Of a stretch of DNA of 39,150 nucleotides, positions 16,207-25,572 are shown one piece after another. Below the pieces are notes generated by a model. That model was not told the origin of the DNA. It worked only from the letters and a program-made list of their open reading frames with translations, and ran no database searches. The stretch comes from Bacteroidaceae bacterium (GTDB lineage: Bacteria > Bacteroidota > Bacteroidia > Bacteroidales > Bacteroidaceae): contig JAFYNL010000060.1 in NCBI GenBank assembly GCA_017548075.1, positions 1 to 39,150 on the forward strand, written 5' to 3'. Every line of letters starts with the position of its first letter. Position 1 is the stretch's first letter. The position numbers were made by a program, and so were the translations under genes.

Positions 16207-17469
16207 TTACATTACTTTTCTAAACACTTCCATGAGTTGTTTATAGTGTGTCTGTGGCGAGTATAGTGTTTCAATGAGATGATATCCGTTTCTGCCCATT
16301 CTCTTTGCTTCTTCTGGATTTTCGAACATGTATTTGATTTTCAACTTCAAATCATCAACATCTCGATATTTGAACTTCAAGCCCGTATCACCATCTTTTA
16401 CCATGTATTGAAGGCTTCCGAAATCCGTAGCAACAACCGCCTTTTTGAAAGCATAACTCTCAATCAAAGAGTTCGGGAAATTATCGTACCATTCACTTGG
16501 AACGACGGTACACAAACAAGATTTCAAATATGGAGTAATTTGTTCAAAATCCATTCTGCCGAGAAATTCCATATTCTTACTTTCACCTACGTATGCCTTT
16601 AGTTCTTCTTCATAGCCATCGTTACTGAAACCAATAATTTTGAGTTTATATGGTAAATCCTTAAATGCCTTAACAAGTGTCATGAGTCCTTTCTGTTTTT
16701 CTAACCTTCCCACATACAGAATATAAGGATCATAAGTGACTTTCGGATTTATTTCTTTCAAGTAGAAAAACGTAGGAATATGATTAAGCTTTTCGTATGG
16801 AATGCCATATTCATGCAGTTTTTTATATGTAAACTCACTGGGTACCACAAACGCGTCGATACGTTTGTGTACATTCATTACATCATGCAACCATTTTGCC
16901 ATCATTTTAATGCTGCTATACACACGAGAGTCTAGCACGCATTTATTCTTCACACATGCTATTCTATTGCCTTTTAGGCATTCTTCGCATACGCCTTTGT
17001 AGTCATTGTAGAATAATGCATTAGGGCACATGTATTGGAAGTCTGATATTCTATGTATTACTGGTATCTTCATCTTTCGGGCAGCATCCACGATTGAGGG
17101 AGAGATTTTATTATGCATTTGAATGATATATATAAGGTCGGGCTTCTCATCTATGATGAGCTGTTTCATTTTTCGCTTAGCCTCTATCGAATAGAACATA
17201 CGCGTAAAAGACTTAATAATCAACTTCAGGGATTTCTTTTTCTTGGCAGATTGAGCAAAATATACCTCATCATCTACAATATCCAAAAAGTACTTCTCCA
17301 ATTCAGGACGCTTCTTCCCATTTACTTCTATTAGCATGTTGCGAGAAGACTTTATCGAGAAAGGCACAACCTCATGGCCGTTTTTTTCTAGTAGCTCCTT
17401 AATATTGAAGTAATACCTTTCTGGCCCCCCAGAGAAGAAATATCTGTAGTTGACAAGTATTATTTTCAT
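16207..17469 (-). CDS. Glycosyltransferase family 4
   Basis: The 420-residue GT-B enzyme starts MKIILVNYRYFFSGGPERYYF, with the glycine-rich donor-domain loop. A Cys-containing segment (MCPNALFYNDYKGVCEECLKGN) seen in a known GT4 subgroup may bind metal. The C-terminal half shows YDPYILYVGRLEKQKGLMTLVKAF and the VPSEWYDNFPNSLIESYAFKKAVVATDFG active-site region. It probably adds one sugar of the repeat unit. It ends nine bases before the radical SAM start and lies in the AT-rich centre of the locus. Confidence 0.92.
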   Translation of the reverse strand: MKIILVNYRYFFSGGPERYYFNIKELLEKNGHEVVPFSIKSSRNMLIEVNGKKRPELEKYFLDIVDDEVYFAQSAKKKKSLKLIIKSFTRMFYSIEAKRKMKQLIIDEKPDLIYIIQMHNKISPSIVDAARKMKIPVIHRISDFQYMCPNALFYNDYKGVCEECLKGNRIACVKNKCVLDSRVYSSIKMMAKWLHDVMNVHKRIDAFVVPSEFTYKKLHEYGIPYEKLNHIPTFFYLKEINPKVTYDPYILYVGRLEKQKGLMTLVKAFKDLPYKLKIIGFSNDGYEEELKAYVGESKNMEFLGRMDFEQITPYLKSCLCTVVPSEWYDNFPNSLIESYAFKKAVVATDFGSLQYMVKDGDTGLKFKYRDVDDLKLKIKYMFENPEEAKRMGRNGYHLIETLYSPQTHYKQLMEVFRKVM

Positions 17470-17475
17470 TACAAT

Positions 17476-18384
17476 CTAACTAGTAGGTAGTTTTAGCCAT
17501 TCTCCTATTTTATAGTCCCATTCTTGGGGTATGAAAGGAATATTACCGGAACCACTATAAAAAGTCAATTCACCAAATAGAATTCTTCCACAAATATGAT
17601 ACAAATCCACACGCACGTGCGGGATACCTGAAGAGAGATTTTTAGCTATATCCTTCATCTTTCCCCAATTAACAGGTTTCTTACGTATGATTCCAGAATT
17701 AGGGTGTTCTTTACGATAAACTGGAAGTAAATTAAAATCCATATCATAAAAATCCTGTCGTTGGTCTTTGCCTCTTCCAGATACTATTAATAGCATTTTA
17801 GGTATACCATCAAAGCAAAAAAACTTATAATCCTTGAGTTCCGAACCAGATTCATCTACCATATATTGCTCTGCAATAATGCGAGGCTTGACATTCTTGT
17901 AGGGGAATTCGCGGTGCTCGTAAAAATAATTTTTCCGGAGACTCTTCTCTAGTTTCTTTCGAGCCGCTTTTATGTCAAACTTTGTTTTGTCAGTACAGAC
18001 GACGACACCTCCAGAATCATGAGTTGTTTTCAGGACGAATTGATCTGGCAGTTGATTAATGTCTATCTCATCGAAACTATTATAGACTCCTATCGTGGGG
18101 ATGATGTATTTATCGCCAATGCGTTTGCTTACAATTATCTTTGCCTCATATTTATCAACCAGAAGAGAATATTCCTCATGGATGTCATTTAACTTCAGCC
18201 ATTGAAGTTTTTCATTGTATGTGGTAGGATTTTCAAGGTTGGGGAATTTTCCCATGCCTGAGAAATATTCCCATCTTATGAAGTTGCGGTCATTCATCAT
18301 ACGAGAAAAACATCGACGTAGAATAACGCCTAATATCCATTCCGGATGCCGTATTGCTTTATATAGCTTGTCCTTTACGTTCAT
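17476..18384 (-). CDS. TupA-like ATP-grasp protein (copy 2)
   Basis: The 302-residue protein belongs to the TupA-like ATP-grasp family. The typical opening LENPTTYNEKLQWLKLND and VDKYEAKIIVSKRIGDKYIIPT precede the ATP-grasp core with QFVLKTTHDSGGVVVC, PRIIAEQYM and DYKFFCFDG, and the C-terminal ARVDLY-type segment HVRVDLYHICGRILFGELTFY with metal-binding acidic residues. TupA is named for teichuronopeptide synthesis, where an ATP-grasp enzyme is thought to join amino acids to uronate polymers. It is clearly similar along its whole length to the product of 20700-21605. It lies 6 bases before the next gene and 70 bases after the previous one. Confidence 0.87.
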   Translation of the reverse strand: MNVKDKLYKAIRHPEWILGVILRRCFSRMMNDRNFIRWEYFSGMGKFPNLENPTTYNEKLQWLKLNDIHEEYSLLVDKYEAKIIVSKRIGDKYIIPTIGVYNSFDEIDINQLPDQFVLKTTHDSGGVVVCTDKTKFDIKAARKKLEKSLRKNYFYEHREFPYKNVKPRIIAEQYMVDESGSELKDYKFFCFDGIPKMLLIVSGRGKDQRQDFYDMDFNLLPVYRKEHPNSGIIRKKPVNWGKMKDIAKNLSSGIPHVRVDLYHICGRILFGELTFYSGSGNIPFIPQEWDYKIGEWLKLPTS

Positions 18385-18454
18385 TTTTGATTAAATTGTT
18401 TTGAGAAAGGGAAAAGCTATGCATGTTGTTGGATAATATGTAAAGCCAAAGTTT

Positions 18455-19594
18455 TCAAAGATGAATGATTTCTTCTAATTCATTCTGCTTATTCTTACAA
18501 TATGAAAGTATCTCGTCAGTGAATTCTCCAAATGCTCCACCTGTAGTATATTGGAAGAGCCATGTAGAAAAACACTCAAGATTAAATTCAATTAAGTGAG
18601 GTTTGTCATTTTTATCTAACATAATATCCAATGCCAACAGACGATGATGAAGTATGAATGATCCTACTGATTTGGCAAACTCAATGACTTCTTGCCAGTT
18701 GGGGTAGTGATAGTTCTTTGTGAAATCAATATCATTAAAAGTAGTTTGTTTTTGCCCGTATTGATTATATACTTCATGACAGAAAACTCCGTCTGGAAGA
18801 ATGCCAACATAACAACCACCTGCATGTGCATTATCCACAACACTACCCTTGCCTCCTATTCTCATTATCGCTCCTATAACATGGCATTTGTTATCTAGAA
18901 CAGATCGGTAGATGGCTAATCGTAAAGTGTTGATTGAAGACGGATTAAACTGACTAATATAGTCACTTTGTTGTGCAGCTTCCTGTATGATTATGTTTGA
19001 ACCATAATGTTGTTCTAAATAGTGTAAGTCTAATATGTTGTCTGTGCTTACATCCTTCCATTTTGGTGAAGAATTATTCGTTCTATAAAACACTCGGACA
19101 TCCTTGCCGGACATACCTCCAACACTTGGTTTAATAACAATTCTATTTGTTTCGGAATTATTAAGTATTCGGAACAATTGCTGTTCAGTCAAATGTATAG
19201 AATTATAGTCATTATCGTAATATGCTCCATTAATCTTTCTTAGTATTGTACGTGGAATATAGCCAAAAGGAAATAATATATCATAGATGTTTTTATCAGC
19301 ATAGTAGCCCCGAAAACGCATAGGATTTAATATGGTCTCAATAAAATAGTGACAGATATCCTCAGGTACGATATTGATGTTATTGCCAATATAGTGACTA
19401 AATACTCTATATTGAGTGGGTTTTGCTTTCAATCCGAATAGAGACCATTTCTTAACCCATTCTTTTTCACCTATTGCTTTTTTGTTTTCAATGCCATTTT
19501 TGCGCATTACATCACGATAAAATCTATCATGTTTTATCTGACGAAAGCGAAAAAGAAAATGGCGAGTTACTGATTTGACTATTTTCTTATTCAT
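18455..19594 (-). CDS. Sugar-transfer-associated ATP-grasp protein
   Basis: The 379-residue protein matches the ATP-grasp group found next to glycosyltransferases. The N-terminal helical part (about 1-95) has GEKEWVKKWSLFGLKAKPTQYRVFSHYIG. The ATP-grasp core has RIVIKPSVGGMSGKDVRVF, IIIQEAAQQSDYISQFNPSSINTLRLAIY, GAIMRIGGKGSVVDNAHAGGCYVGI and the metal-binding end LLALDIMLDKNDKPHLIEFNLECFS. These enzymes make carboxylate-amine bonds through an acyl-phosphate; here the likely target is a uronic or amino sugar in the repeat unit. It is separated by 4 bases from the upstream GT4 gene. Confidence 0.85.
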   Translation of the reverse strand: MNKKIVKSVTRHFLFRFRQIKHDRFYRDVMRKNGIENKKAIGEKEWVKKWSLFGLKAKPTQYRVFSHYIGNNINIVPEDICHYFIETILNPMRFRGYYADKNIYDILFPFGYIPRTILRKINGAYYDNDYNSIHLTEQQLFRILNNSETNRIVIKPSVGGMSGKDVRVFYRTNNSSPKWKDVSTDNILDLHYLEQHYGSNIIIQEAAQQSDYISQFNPSSINTLRLAIYRSVLDNKCHVIGAIMRIGGKGSVVDNAHAGGCYVGILPDGVFCHEVYNQYGQKQTTFNDIDFTKNYHYPNWQEVIEFAKSVGSFILHHRLLALDIMLDKNDKPHLIEFNLECFSTWLFQYTTGGAFGEFTDEILSYCKNKQNELEEIIHL

Positions 19595-19598
19595 AATA

Positions 19599-20663
19599 CT
19601 ATAGACTTCTAAAGAGCGATATGAAATCTTCCTTGTTTGCAGGAATATAAGTCATTTCAAAATTGTTCAATTGCAATGCATTCTGCATGGCCTCTGCCAT
19701 AGCCTCGACATCTTCTGGCGCAACTAGTATTCCGTTGTAACCATCCCTGATAATTCTCGAGATAACAGGAACACAGGTTGTTGCTACCACAGGCTTTCCC
19801 AAATACATAGCATCAATTAAGGAATTTGGAAGGCCTTCTTTCTTGGATGGCATTACATAACAATCTGCATTAACGACCCACTTATAAGGATTATTATCAA
19901 AGCCAGTAAAGACAACACTATCCGATAGCTTGTTTGCAATGACATATTTCATTAATTCTTGATAGTAGGTGTCGTTTTTGTCATATTTACCAACTAAATA
20001 TAATTTGCTGTTTGGGGTCGCTCGATGTACAATGTTAAAAGCCTTTATTAGTATGTCTTGCCCTTTTGCCCTAATGATGCGCGCTGTCCATACAAATTTA
20101 ATGGACTTATCTTCCTTGTCATAAGGTGATTCAACCTTAGATTTTTCATCAATCAGTTTGGTATCTATGGGATTATTTAATGTTATTACTTTTTGAGGAG
20201 CAGAGTGTGTGGTCGCTATAATACCTTTACGCATCTCCTCTTGCTGTGCGATAATATAATCAGCCCATCTATAAGACAATTTAGCATACCATCTATTCTT
20301 GGAAAGTGCGTTAAAGAAATCTATATTGTTTCGTACTATAGATTTAATGCCAAATAATTTACTTGCCCAGATAATTCTGGCATTTAAATACATCAATGAG
20401 GCAAAGACTACATGAGTTTTCTCCTTTCGAAGTAAGTTAATGATTCGGAGCGTACAGAAGTCCCATAGTCCATGTATTTGTAGTAAAATAGTTTTATAAT
20501 CAGACGGAATAAAGTTAATGATATCGCCCAATTCCCTACCAACGATAACAAATTTTACTTCAAATTCTTCCCGAGGTAGCATCTTGGCAATAGTGATAGT
20601 CATACGTTCTGCACCGCCTACTGAAGGGGGCAGGAAGAAAAGGACTTTCTTTCTATCTAACAT
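19599..20663 (-). CDS. Glycosyltransferase family 4
   Basis: The GT-B enzyme has about 354 residues, with the N-terminal PPSVGGAERMTITIAKML loop, a central SIVRNNIDFFNALSKNRWY segment and the C-terminal donor half FVWTARIIRAKGQDILIKAF and YVMPSKKEGLPNSLIDAMYLGKPVVATTC. ATG 20663 is preferred over an upstream in-frame TTG at 20672 because the family motif begins soon after it. It lies between two ATP-grasp genes in the AT-rich centre. Donor and acceptor cannot be told. Confidence 0.92.
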   Translation of the reverse strand: MLDRKKVLFFLPPSVGGAERMTITIAKMLPREEFEVKFVIVGRELGDIINFIPSDYKTILLQIHGLWDFCTLRIINLLRKEKTHVVFASLMYLNARIIWASKLFGIKSIVRNNIDFFNALSKNRWYAKLSYRWADYIIAQQEEMRKGIIATTHSAPQKVITLNNPIDTKLIDEKSKVESPYDKEDKSIKFVWTARIIRAKGQDILIKAFNIVHRATPNSKLYLVGKYDKNDTYYQELMKYVIANKLSDSVVFTGFDNNPYKWVVNADCYVMPSKKEGLPNSLIDAMYLGKPVVATTCVPVISRIIRDGYNGILVAPEDVEAMAEAMQNALQLNNFEMTYIPANKEDFISLFRSL

Positions 20664-20699
20664 TTGTTGCAATACCCTTTTTTGAATGGATATGAGATA

Positions 20700-21605
20700 T
20701 TAAACAACACACTTCTTTGGCAATTTGAGATATTCACCAAATTTGTAATCCCATTCTATTGGTTCAAAAGGTGTTAGGCCGCTCCAATGAAAGAATGTTA
20801 ATTCTCCAAAATATATGTGGCCATTTACATCATAGAAATCAACTCGTACTTGTGGCAGTCCTTGTGATAATTTAGTTGCTAATGATTTCATCGCATCAAA
20901 ACTATGTGGCTTTACTATGGTCTTAGTCGCATTGGGGTGACCATTTGTAAATGGAAGGTGTCGGAATTCTGTATCATAGAAATCAAATTTAGTTTCTTCT
21001 CCTTTCAAAAAGCGGTCTGTCGCAATGAACATTGCTTTGGGCTCTCCGTCAAAACAAAACCATTTGTAGTCACTTAATTCGTCAATAGGTTCGATACTAT
21101 TAGTCATATATTGCTCGACAATGATACGTGGCTTAATATTTTTATATGGCCACTCGCGGTTTTGAAGGAAATAGTTCTTCTTCAACCCACGAGTTAACTT
21201 ACGGATGGCGGCTTTGCGGTCAAAGGCGTCCTTATTTCTGCATATGATTATTCCACCGCTGTCGTGAGTGCATTTCATGACGAACTGGCGAGGTAATGCA
21301 TCAAAGTCAATGTCTTCTATACAATCATAGACTGCCAAGGTCGGGATAATATATTCATCGCCTATAATGTTAGCAACATATTCTTTTGCCTCCACCTTGT
21401 CGACCATTTTTGTGTACTCTGGTCTGCGGTCATATAGCTTCAACCATTGCAATTTTTCATTAAAAGTTTGTGGGTTTTCAAGGTTAAGATTGTAACCCAT
21501 TTTTATTCGAAATAGACATTTCAAGAAAAGTCTGTCGGACATTAATGGGGCAGCAATGTGTAGTAATTTGCGCTTTACCCGATATATTAAACTTTGTTTT
21601 TCCAT
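20700..21605 (-). CDS. TupA-like ATP-grasp protein (copy 1)
   Basis: The 301-residue protein is a paralogue of the 17476-18384 product. It shares LENPQTFNEKLQWLKLYD, VDKVEAKEYVANIIGDEYIIPT, QFVMKCTHDSGGIIIC, YKNIKPRIIVEQYM, DYKWFCFDG and QVRVDFYDVNGHIYFGELTFF, roughly half of all residues by eye. The ATP-grasp Lys in VMKCTH and the acidic metal-binding end are kept in both copies, so neither looks degraded. The two copies may attach different amine groups or act on two sugars. It lies 66 bases after the upstream GT4 gene. Confidence 0.87.
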   Translation of the reverse strand: MEKQSLIYRVKRKLLHIAAPLMSDRLFLKCLFRIKMGYNLNLENPQTFNEKLQWLKLYDRRPEYTKMVDKVEAKEYVANIIGDEYIIPTLAVYDCIEDIDFDALPRQFVMKCTHDSGGIIICRNKDAFDRKAAIRKLTRGLKKNYFLQNREWPYKNIKPRIIVEQYMTNSIEPIDELSDYKWFCFDGEPKAMFIATDRFLKGEETKFDFYDTEFRHLPFTNGHPNATKTIVKPHSFDAMKSLATKLSQGLPQVRVDFYDVNGHIYFGELTFFHWSGLTPFEPIEWDYKFGEYLKLPKKCVV

Positions 21606-21671
21606 AATTCTTGAATTGCTACTCCTTTTTTTAATTCATATAGCATCAATAGAAGATGGGCTAGGATGTTG

Positions 21672-22877
21672 TTAATCATCCAAATGTTTTAGAAATTCAA
21701 CTATTGGATAACTCCAGACTCGATAGTCAAAACTATTCAGACAAGTATTTCGACCATTTCTCCCAATTTTTTGAGCCTCAATAGGATTAGAGAATACATG
21801 AACAATGGCTTGTATTAAAGCTTGTTTATCTCCGGGTTCTATGATGATGGAATCTAGGCCGTTGGTAAGCCAATTCATAGCTTCTCCTACATTTGTTATA
21901 ATCACAGGCTTGGCCGCTGCCAAATACTCGCCCAGTTTAGTGGAGAAGCAGAAGTCGTTCTGCTGTGTTGAATACTTGTTAATGACAACAAGTGAAGCTT
22001 TACTTAAATAATCCTTCAATTCGTCACTGCTTATATATCCTGTAAATTGTAGCTTGTTTTCTAAATGATATCTAGTAATCATTTTCTCAATTTGCCTTTT
22101 CTCATATTCATGAGTCTTATTTATATCCCCTGTTGATATGAATTTGATGGGCGTCTTTAATATTTGTGTTACCTCACCAAAGGCTTCAATCATTCCCAAT
22201 ATGCCATCTTTTTGTTCATAAAGTGTTCCAGCATGAAAGATGTAGGGCGTTTCTACGCTATTAGATTTGTCGGGCAAATAATATTGGTTGTAATCAACGA
22301 GTATAGGGACTTTAATATGTTCGCATGTCGGCGAAGAATATTTCTTAGCTAAGTTCAGTAATGAGTCGGAGATGCTAATTATACCATCCAACTTTGGGAA
22401 TTGTTTTGTAAAAGTAATCTCGCGTAAGCGAATAGACTTCTTTGTTTCTGCTCCTGTTCCATAAGGTAATTCACAAAGGTCACGTACGCATAAGGCGCCC
22501 TTACCGTGTGCTACTTTCATATACATAAGAGTTAATTCTACAGACCTATCCATATAAAAAAACAGCACATCACCTTTTTGGAGATTACGCTTCAAATATC
22601 TTTTCGTTCGCCAAATGTCAAGTCTGTCGTTCGCTTGACGAACGAATACATGACTTCCTCTTAGGGGAGTTCCGCCAATGAAACGGAAAGCTATGCCGTT
22701 AAAAGCCCCTTGGCCAATGGTGTTCTTAGGCTTTTGCCCGTAAATTTCTGTTCGACGAAATATTAATACCTCGCAGTCTAATCCACCTTCCTTAATAGCT
22801 CGGGCATAGCACCTGATACGATTTGTTGCCGCCATACCATTAGGAAAGGGTTCGCCTGTTAAGATATATACTTTCAT
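21672..22877 (-). CDS. Glycosyltransferase family 4
   Basis: The 401-residue GT-B enzyme starts MKVYILTGEPFPNGMAATNRIRCYARAI, typical of the donor-side Rossmann start in Bacteroidetes capsule transferases. GVLFFYMDRS-like and RDLCELPYGTG segments follow, then the C-terminal PYIFHAGTLYEQKDGILGMIEAFGEV and KLGEYLAAAKPVIITNVGEAMNW with the conserved Glu. It starts 3 bases after the Wzx stop. It probably adds a sugar of the repeat unit. Confidence 0.9.
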   Translation of the reverse strand: MKVYILTGEPFPNGMAATNRIRCYARAIKEGGLDCEVLIFRRTEIYGQKPKNTIGQGAFNGIAFRFIGGTPLRGSHVFVRQANDRLDIWRTKRYLKRNLQKGDVLFFYMDRSVELTLMYMKVAHGKGALCVRDLCELPYGTGAETKKSIRLREITFTKQFPKLDGIISISDSLLNLAKKYSSPTCEHIKVPILVDYNQYYLPDKSNSVETPYIFHAGTLYEQKDGILGMIEAFGEVTQILKTPIKFISTGDINKTHEYEKRQIEKMITRYHLENKLQFTGYISSDELKDYLSKASLVVINKYSTQQNDFCFSTKLGEYLAAAKPVIITNVGEAMNWLTNGLDSIIIEPGDKQALIQAIVHVFSNPIEAQKIGRNGRNTCLNSFDYRVWSYPIVEFLKHLDD

Positions 22878-22880
22878 TGT

Positions 22881-24146
22881 CTATTCTTTTGGGGTCGTTA
22901 TAATTACATTTTCTACTATGGCTTTGGTATCCTTGACAAAATATAAATAAAAAATGGCCATACTTGCAAAGTAGACTACAGATGCTGATATCTTAGTAAA
23001 AATGGCTCCCCATATACCCCAATAATATACCCCTATGGTATAACCGATGAGAGCAATACCACCAGAGATGAAGGCTCCGTTTCTCAATGATTTCCCTTGG
23101 CCGTGTGCTCCTAGAAATCGGTTAAAGACATCGCCAAGACCATGAAATGTAAAGCCAATAGATAATATGCATGCAAAAAGAGCTACTTTCGAGTATCTGT
23201 CATCATAAAGGAAGCCAACGACTGGATATATTATAATAACAAAACCTATCAAAGAGAGTAATGCCATAGAGAATGTGGAAAGAAGTATCTTGCGACTTAT
23301 ACAATTCTCATGTGCAAAACGTTTGAAATAAGTTGTACCGATAATGCTTGGTAACATGGCAAGAGGACCTGTTACAGTAATGGCCAAAGAATAGAAGCCA
23401 ACATTTGTGTTATTCGCTGCAAACATACCAAGTGTAATGCCCGCAATATATTGAACAGACACATTAGCTATTGAACCATAGTAAACTTGCAATCCATATG
23501 ACTTGTTTTCCTCCTGTAGAGATTTAAATGTTTGCCTAAGATTCTTGAATGATGGTTTATTATACCATATAATAGCACTCAAAACCAGTACAGCAATGCC
23601 ATTTTGGAGAAGAAGCATGAGCCAATTTGAAGCTCCGAAATGTTTGTATATGAAATAGGCAACGCCTAGATAGATGGCGCTTGGTAGTAAACGCGCAGCT
23701 GCAATAGAATAGATGCTATTGTCTCCTTGGGCTGATGTGTTCATGTAATTGAGCAACAGAAATGAACCACATACAGGAATAGCTATGTAAAAAAGCCAAG
23801 CAAAATCTCGATGCAGTATGTAATGATGGATGAGTCCACAGGCAATCATGCAGATCATCATCAGAGCAACTGTTAGTCCTAATATAGTTACGAGAGCTCC
23901 CTTGATTTGTGAGGCTTCTTCTTTGCTCTTGGCAATTGCTAGAAGTCTACTTCCACTGACGAAATAACCGAACAGGAAAATGCCGGATAGCATCTGAATA
24001 ATATTATTGACATATCGAACATCTCCATATTCGTTCGGTGCAAGATTGCGAGTGTTAAGAATGGAAACCAGCATTCCTATCAACACACCAGCTAGTGTGC
24101 TGACATACAGGACAAAGGCTTGTTTACTATTCTTGCTAAAAGTCAT
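22881..24146 (-). CDS. wzx: Wzx-type oligosaccharide flippase
   Basis: The protein of about 421 residues has twelve or more predicted membrane helices and the MATE/MOP-flippase opening SKNSKQAFVLYVSTLAGVLIGMLVSILNTRNLAPNEYGDVRYVNNI. It should flip the undecaprenyl-linked repeat unit across the inner membrane. ATG 24146 is chosen because the family start follows it and it overlaps the Wzy stop by 11 bases. ATG 24167 is an alternative, and a TTG at 24173 is possible but less likely. Its place between Wzy and the glycosyltransferases fits a Wzx/Wzy-dependent pathway. Confidence 0.88.
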   Translation of the reverse strand: MTFSKNSKQAFVLYVSTLAGVLIGMLVSILNTRNLAPNEYGDVRYVNNIIQMLSGIFLFGYFVSGSRLLAIAKSKEEASQIKGALVTILGLTVALMMICMIACGLIHHYILHRDFAWLFYIAIPVCGSFLLLNYMNTSAQGDNSIYSIAAARLLPSAIYLGVAYFIYKHFGASNWLMLLLQNGIAVLVLSAIIWYNKPSFKNLRQTFKSLQEENKSYGLQVYYGSIANVSVQYIAGITLGMFAANNTNVGFYSLAITVTGPLAMLPSIIGTTYFKRFAHENCISRKILLSTFSMALLSLIGFVIIIYPVVGFLYDDRYSKVALFACILSIGFTFHGLGDVFNRFLGAHGQGKSLRNGAFISGGIALIGYTIGVYYWGIWGAIFTKISASVVYFASMAIFYLYFVKDTKAIVENVIITTPKE

Positions 24147-25473
24147 TATCACTTTCGATTTCTGCATATTCAATCTCTTCTGCTGTTAGCTCATCTTCTT
24201 CGTAGCAGAAGAGACCGTATAACCAGAATGTTGTGAATATGGGTATGCAGAAAATAACATATGAAATAGAAGATAGAAGAAGTGCTACGGCAAAAGCAAT
24301 TTGACGTTGATGCCAAAATGTAAGGCTTATTTTTCGTGATGAATAAAATAGTATGGCATATAGAAATAAGCCGACAAAAATACCAAACTGGCTGGGTATT
24401 TTTACCAAACCACCAGTTAATACAAGATTCTTTGATATAATTTGTCGAAACCAACTATGCTCAGTATTTCTGCCATATCCAAGTATTGGTCCTTTTCTGA
24501 AATTAATCCATTCGAAATAAGCAGATTCAAAGCGGTCAAGTGATCCAAGGTACTCTTCGCCATGCTCTTTTGCATTATAATTGATGTTATGCACTCGTTC
24601 ACGTGTTAGTCCCTCGTAATTGACTTTGTTCTGAATCTTTCCTCCCATAAAATCAAGCGAGAAGAGATATGCGGCAAGTGGAAGTACGATAAAAATAAAG
24701 GATAGAATGCTCTTTGCGTTTAATCTTTCGAACCAGAAAAGAACATATAGCAGAAAAACAATACTATAGCCTGTTGTGGACATAGTACTGATAAGTGCCA
24801 AAAGTAGTATGATGATTTTCTTGTTGTCGATGAAAGATATTCCTTCGCGAGAAAGATTGATAAGGATTGCTGGTATCAGCATAATCGCAAAGCGTCCTGG
24901 TTCCCATGAACAACCTGCATTACGAATGATAGCGCCCGATATTTGACCTTTCTCAGGATCCATCCAGTTAAAAAGATAATACAAATTGTTCCCGTAATTA
25001 GTTTCAGGGAACTGACGGAAAAAGTCAGTTGTAGATGATGGCATTAGGACAGCAAATCCCCAAATGATAAGGCTTATTAAGGATAGGACTACCATAATGT
25101 GCTCGTAGATGGGGAACAAGTCGCGTCCATAAACTCTAATGTGAATGAATGCTATGATGATAGCGTAGAAGAGAAAGACATAGTATGATAAATTGCTTGA
25201 GCTAAAATCGTGAAACTTGTAGCATACTGCTAATGTCCATGCTCCTAGAATACCAATCAAAGCCCATAGCTTCATGTCCTTAAAACTGATTGGATTGCGG
25301 ATGAGCAGTATGATTGTTAGGACAATCGGAATGAGTAAGGGGATGGGATTGCCCGATATACCTCCAACCATACGACCTGTTTCTGTTGTCATCTGTGCCA
25401 TATAGATGACCATTACAAACAGGTAAAAATATTCGAAAAAAGGATAGAAGAATTCGTCGCGAATCTTAATCAT
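24136..25473 (-). CDS. wzy: Wzy-type O-antigen/capsule repeat-unit polymerase
   Basis: The protein of about 445 residues is almost wholly hydrophobic, with ten or more membrane helices and a large periplasmic loop (about residues 255-340, GGKIQNKVNYEGLTRERVHN to GYGRNTEHSWFRQ) typical of Wzy polymerases. Sequence identity in this family is low, so the call rests on topology, the H-S-W loop pattern and its place next to Wzx. ATG 25473 is preferred over an upstream TTG (25491). A TAnnTTTG box (25478-25485) lies directly before it, so an internal promoter with a near-leaderless start is possible. Confidence 0.8.
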   Translation of the reverse strand: MIKIRDEFFYPFFEYFYLFVMVIYMAQMTTETGRMVGGISGNPIPLLIPIVLTIILLIRNPISFKDMKLWALIGILGAWTLAVCYKFHDFSSSNLSYYVFLFYAIIIAFIHIRVYGRDLFPIYEHIMVVLSLISLIIWGFAVLMPSSTTDFFRQFPETNYGNNLYYLFNWMDPEKGQISGAIIRNAGCSWEPGRFAIMLIPAILINLSREGISFIDNKKIIILLLALISTMSTTGYSIVFLLYVLFWFERLNAKSILSFIFIVLPLAAYLFSLDFMGGKIQNKVNYEGLTRERVHNINYNAKEHGEEYLGSLDRFESAYFEWINFRKGPILGYGRNTEHSWFRQIISKNLVLTGGLVKIPSQFGIFVGLFLYAILFYSSRKISLTFWHQRQIAFAVALLLSSISYVIFCIPIFTTFWLYGLFCYEEDELTAEEIEYAEIESDNDF

Positions 25474-25477
25474 GATG

Positions 25478-25485
25478 CAAAGGTA
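25478..25485 (-). promoter_or_regulatory. Possible internal promoter -7 box before wzy
   Basis: TACCTTTG reads on the - strand just 4 bases before the ATG of the Wzy gene, in an 80-base gap after the CotH-like gene. No TTG lies 19-21 bases further upstream, so this is half a promoter at best. Confidence 0.3.
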
Positions 25486-25572
25486 TGACAATGTGTTATT
25501 CGTTTCCGATGCTTGCGATGTTAATGAACGTAGCTTGACTAGTTAGAATAACTTCATTATTTTTATCATTGT

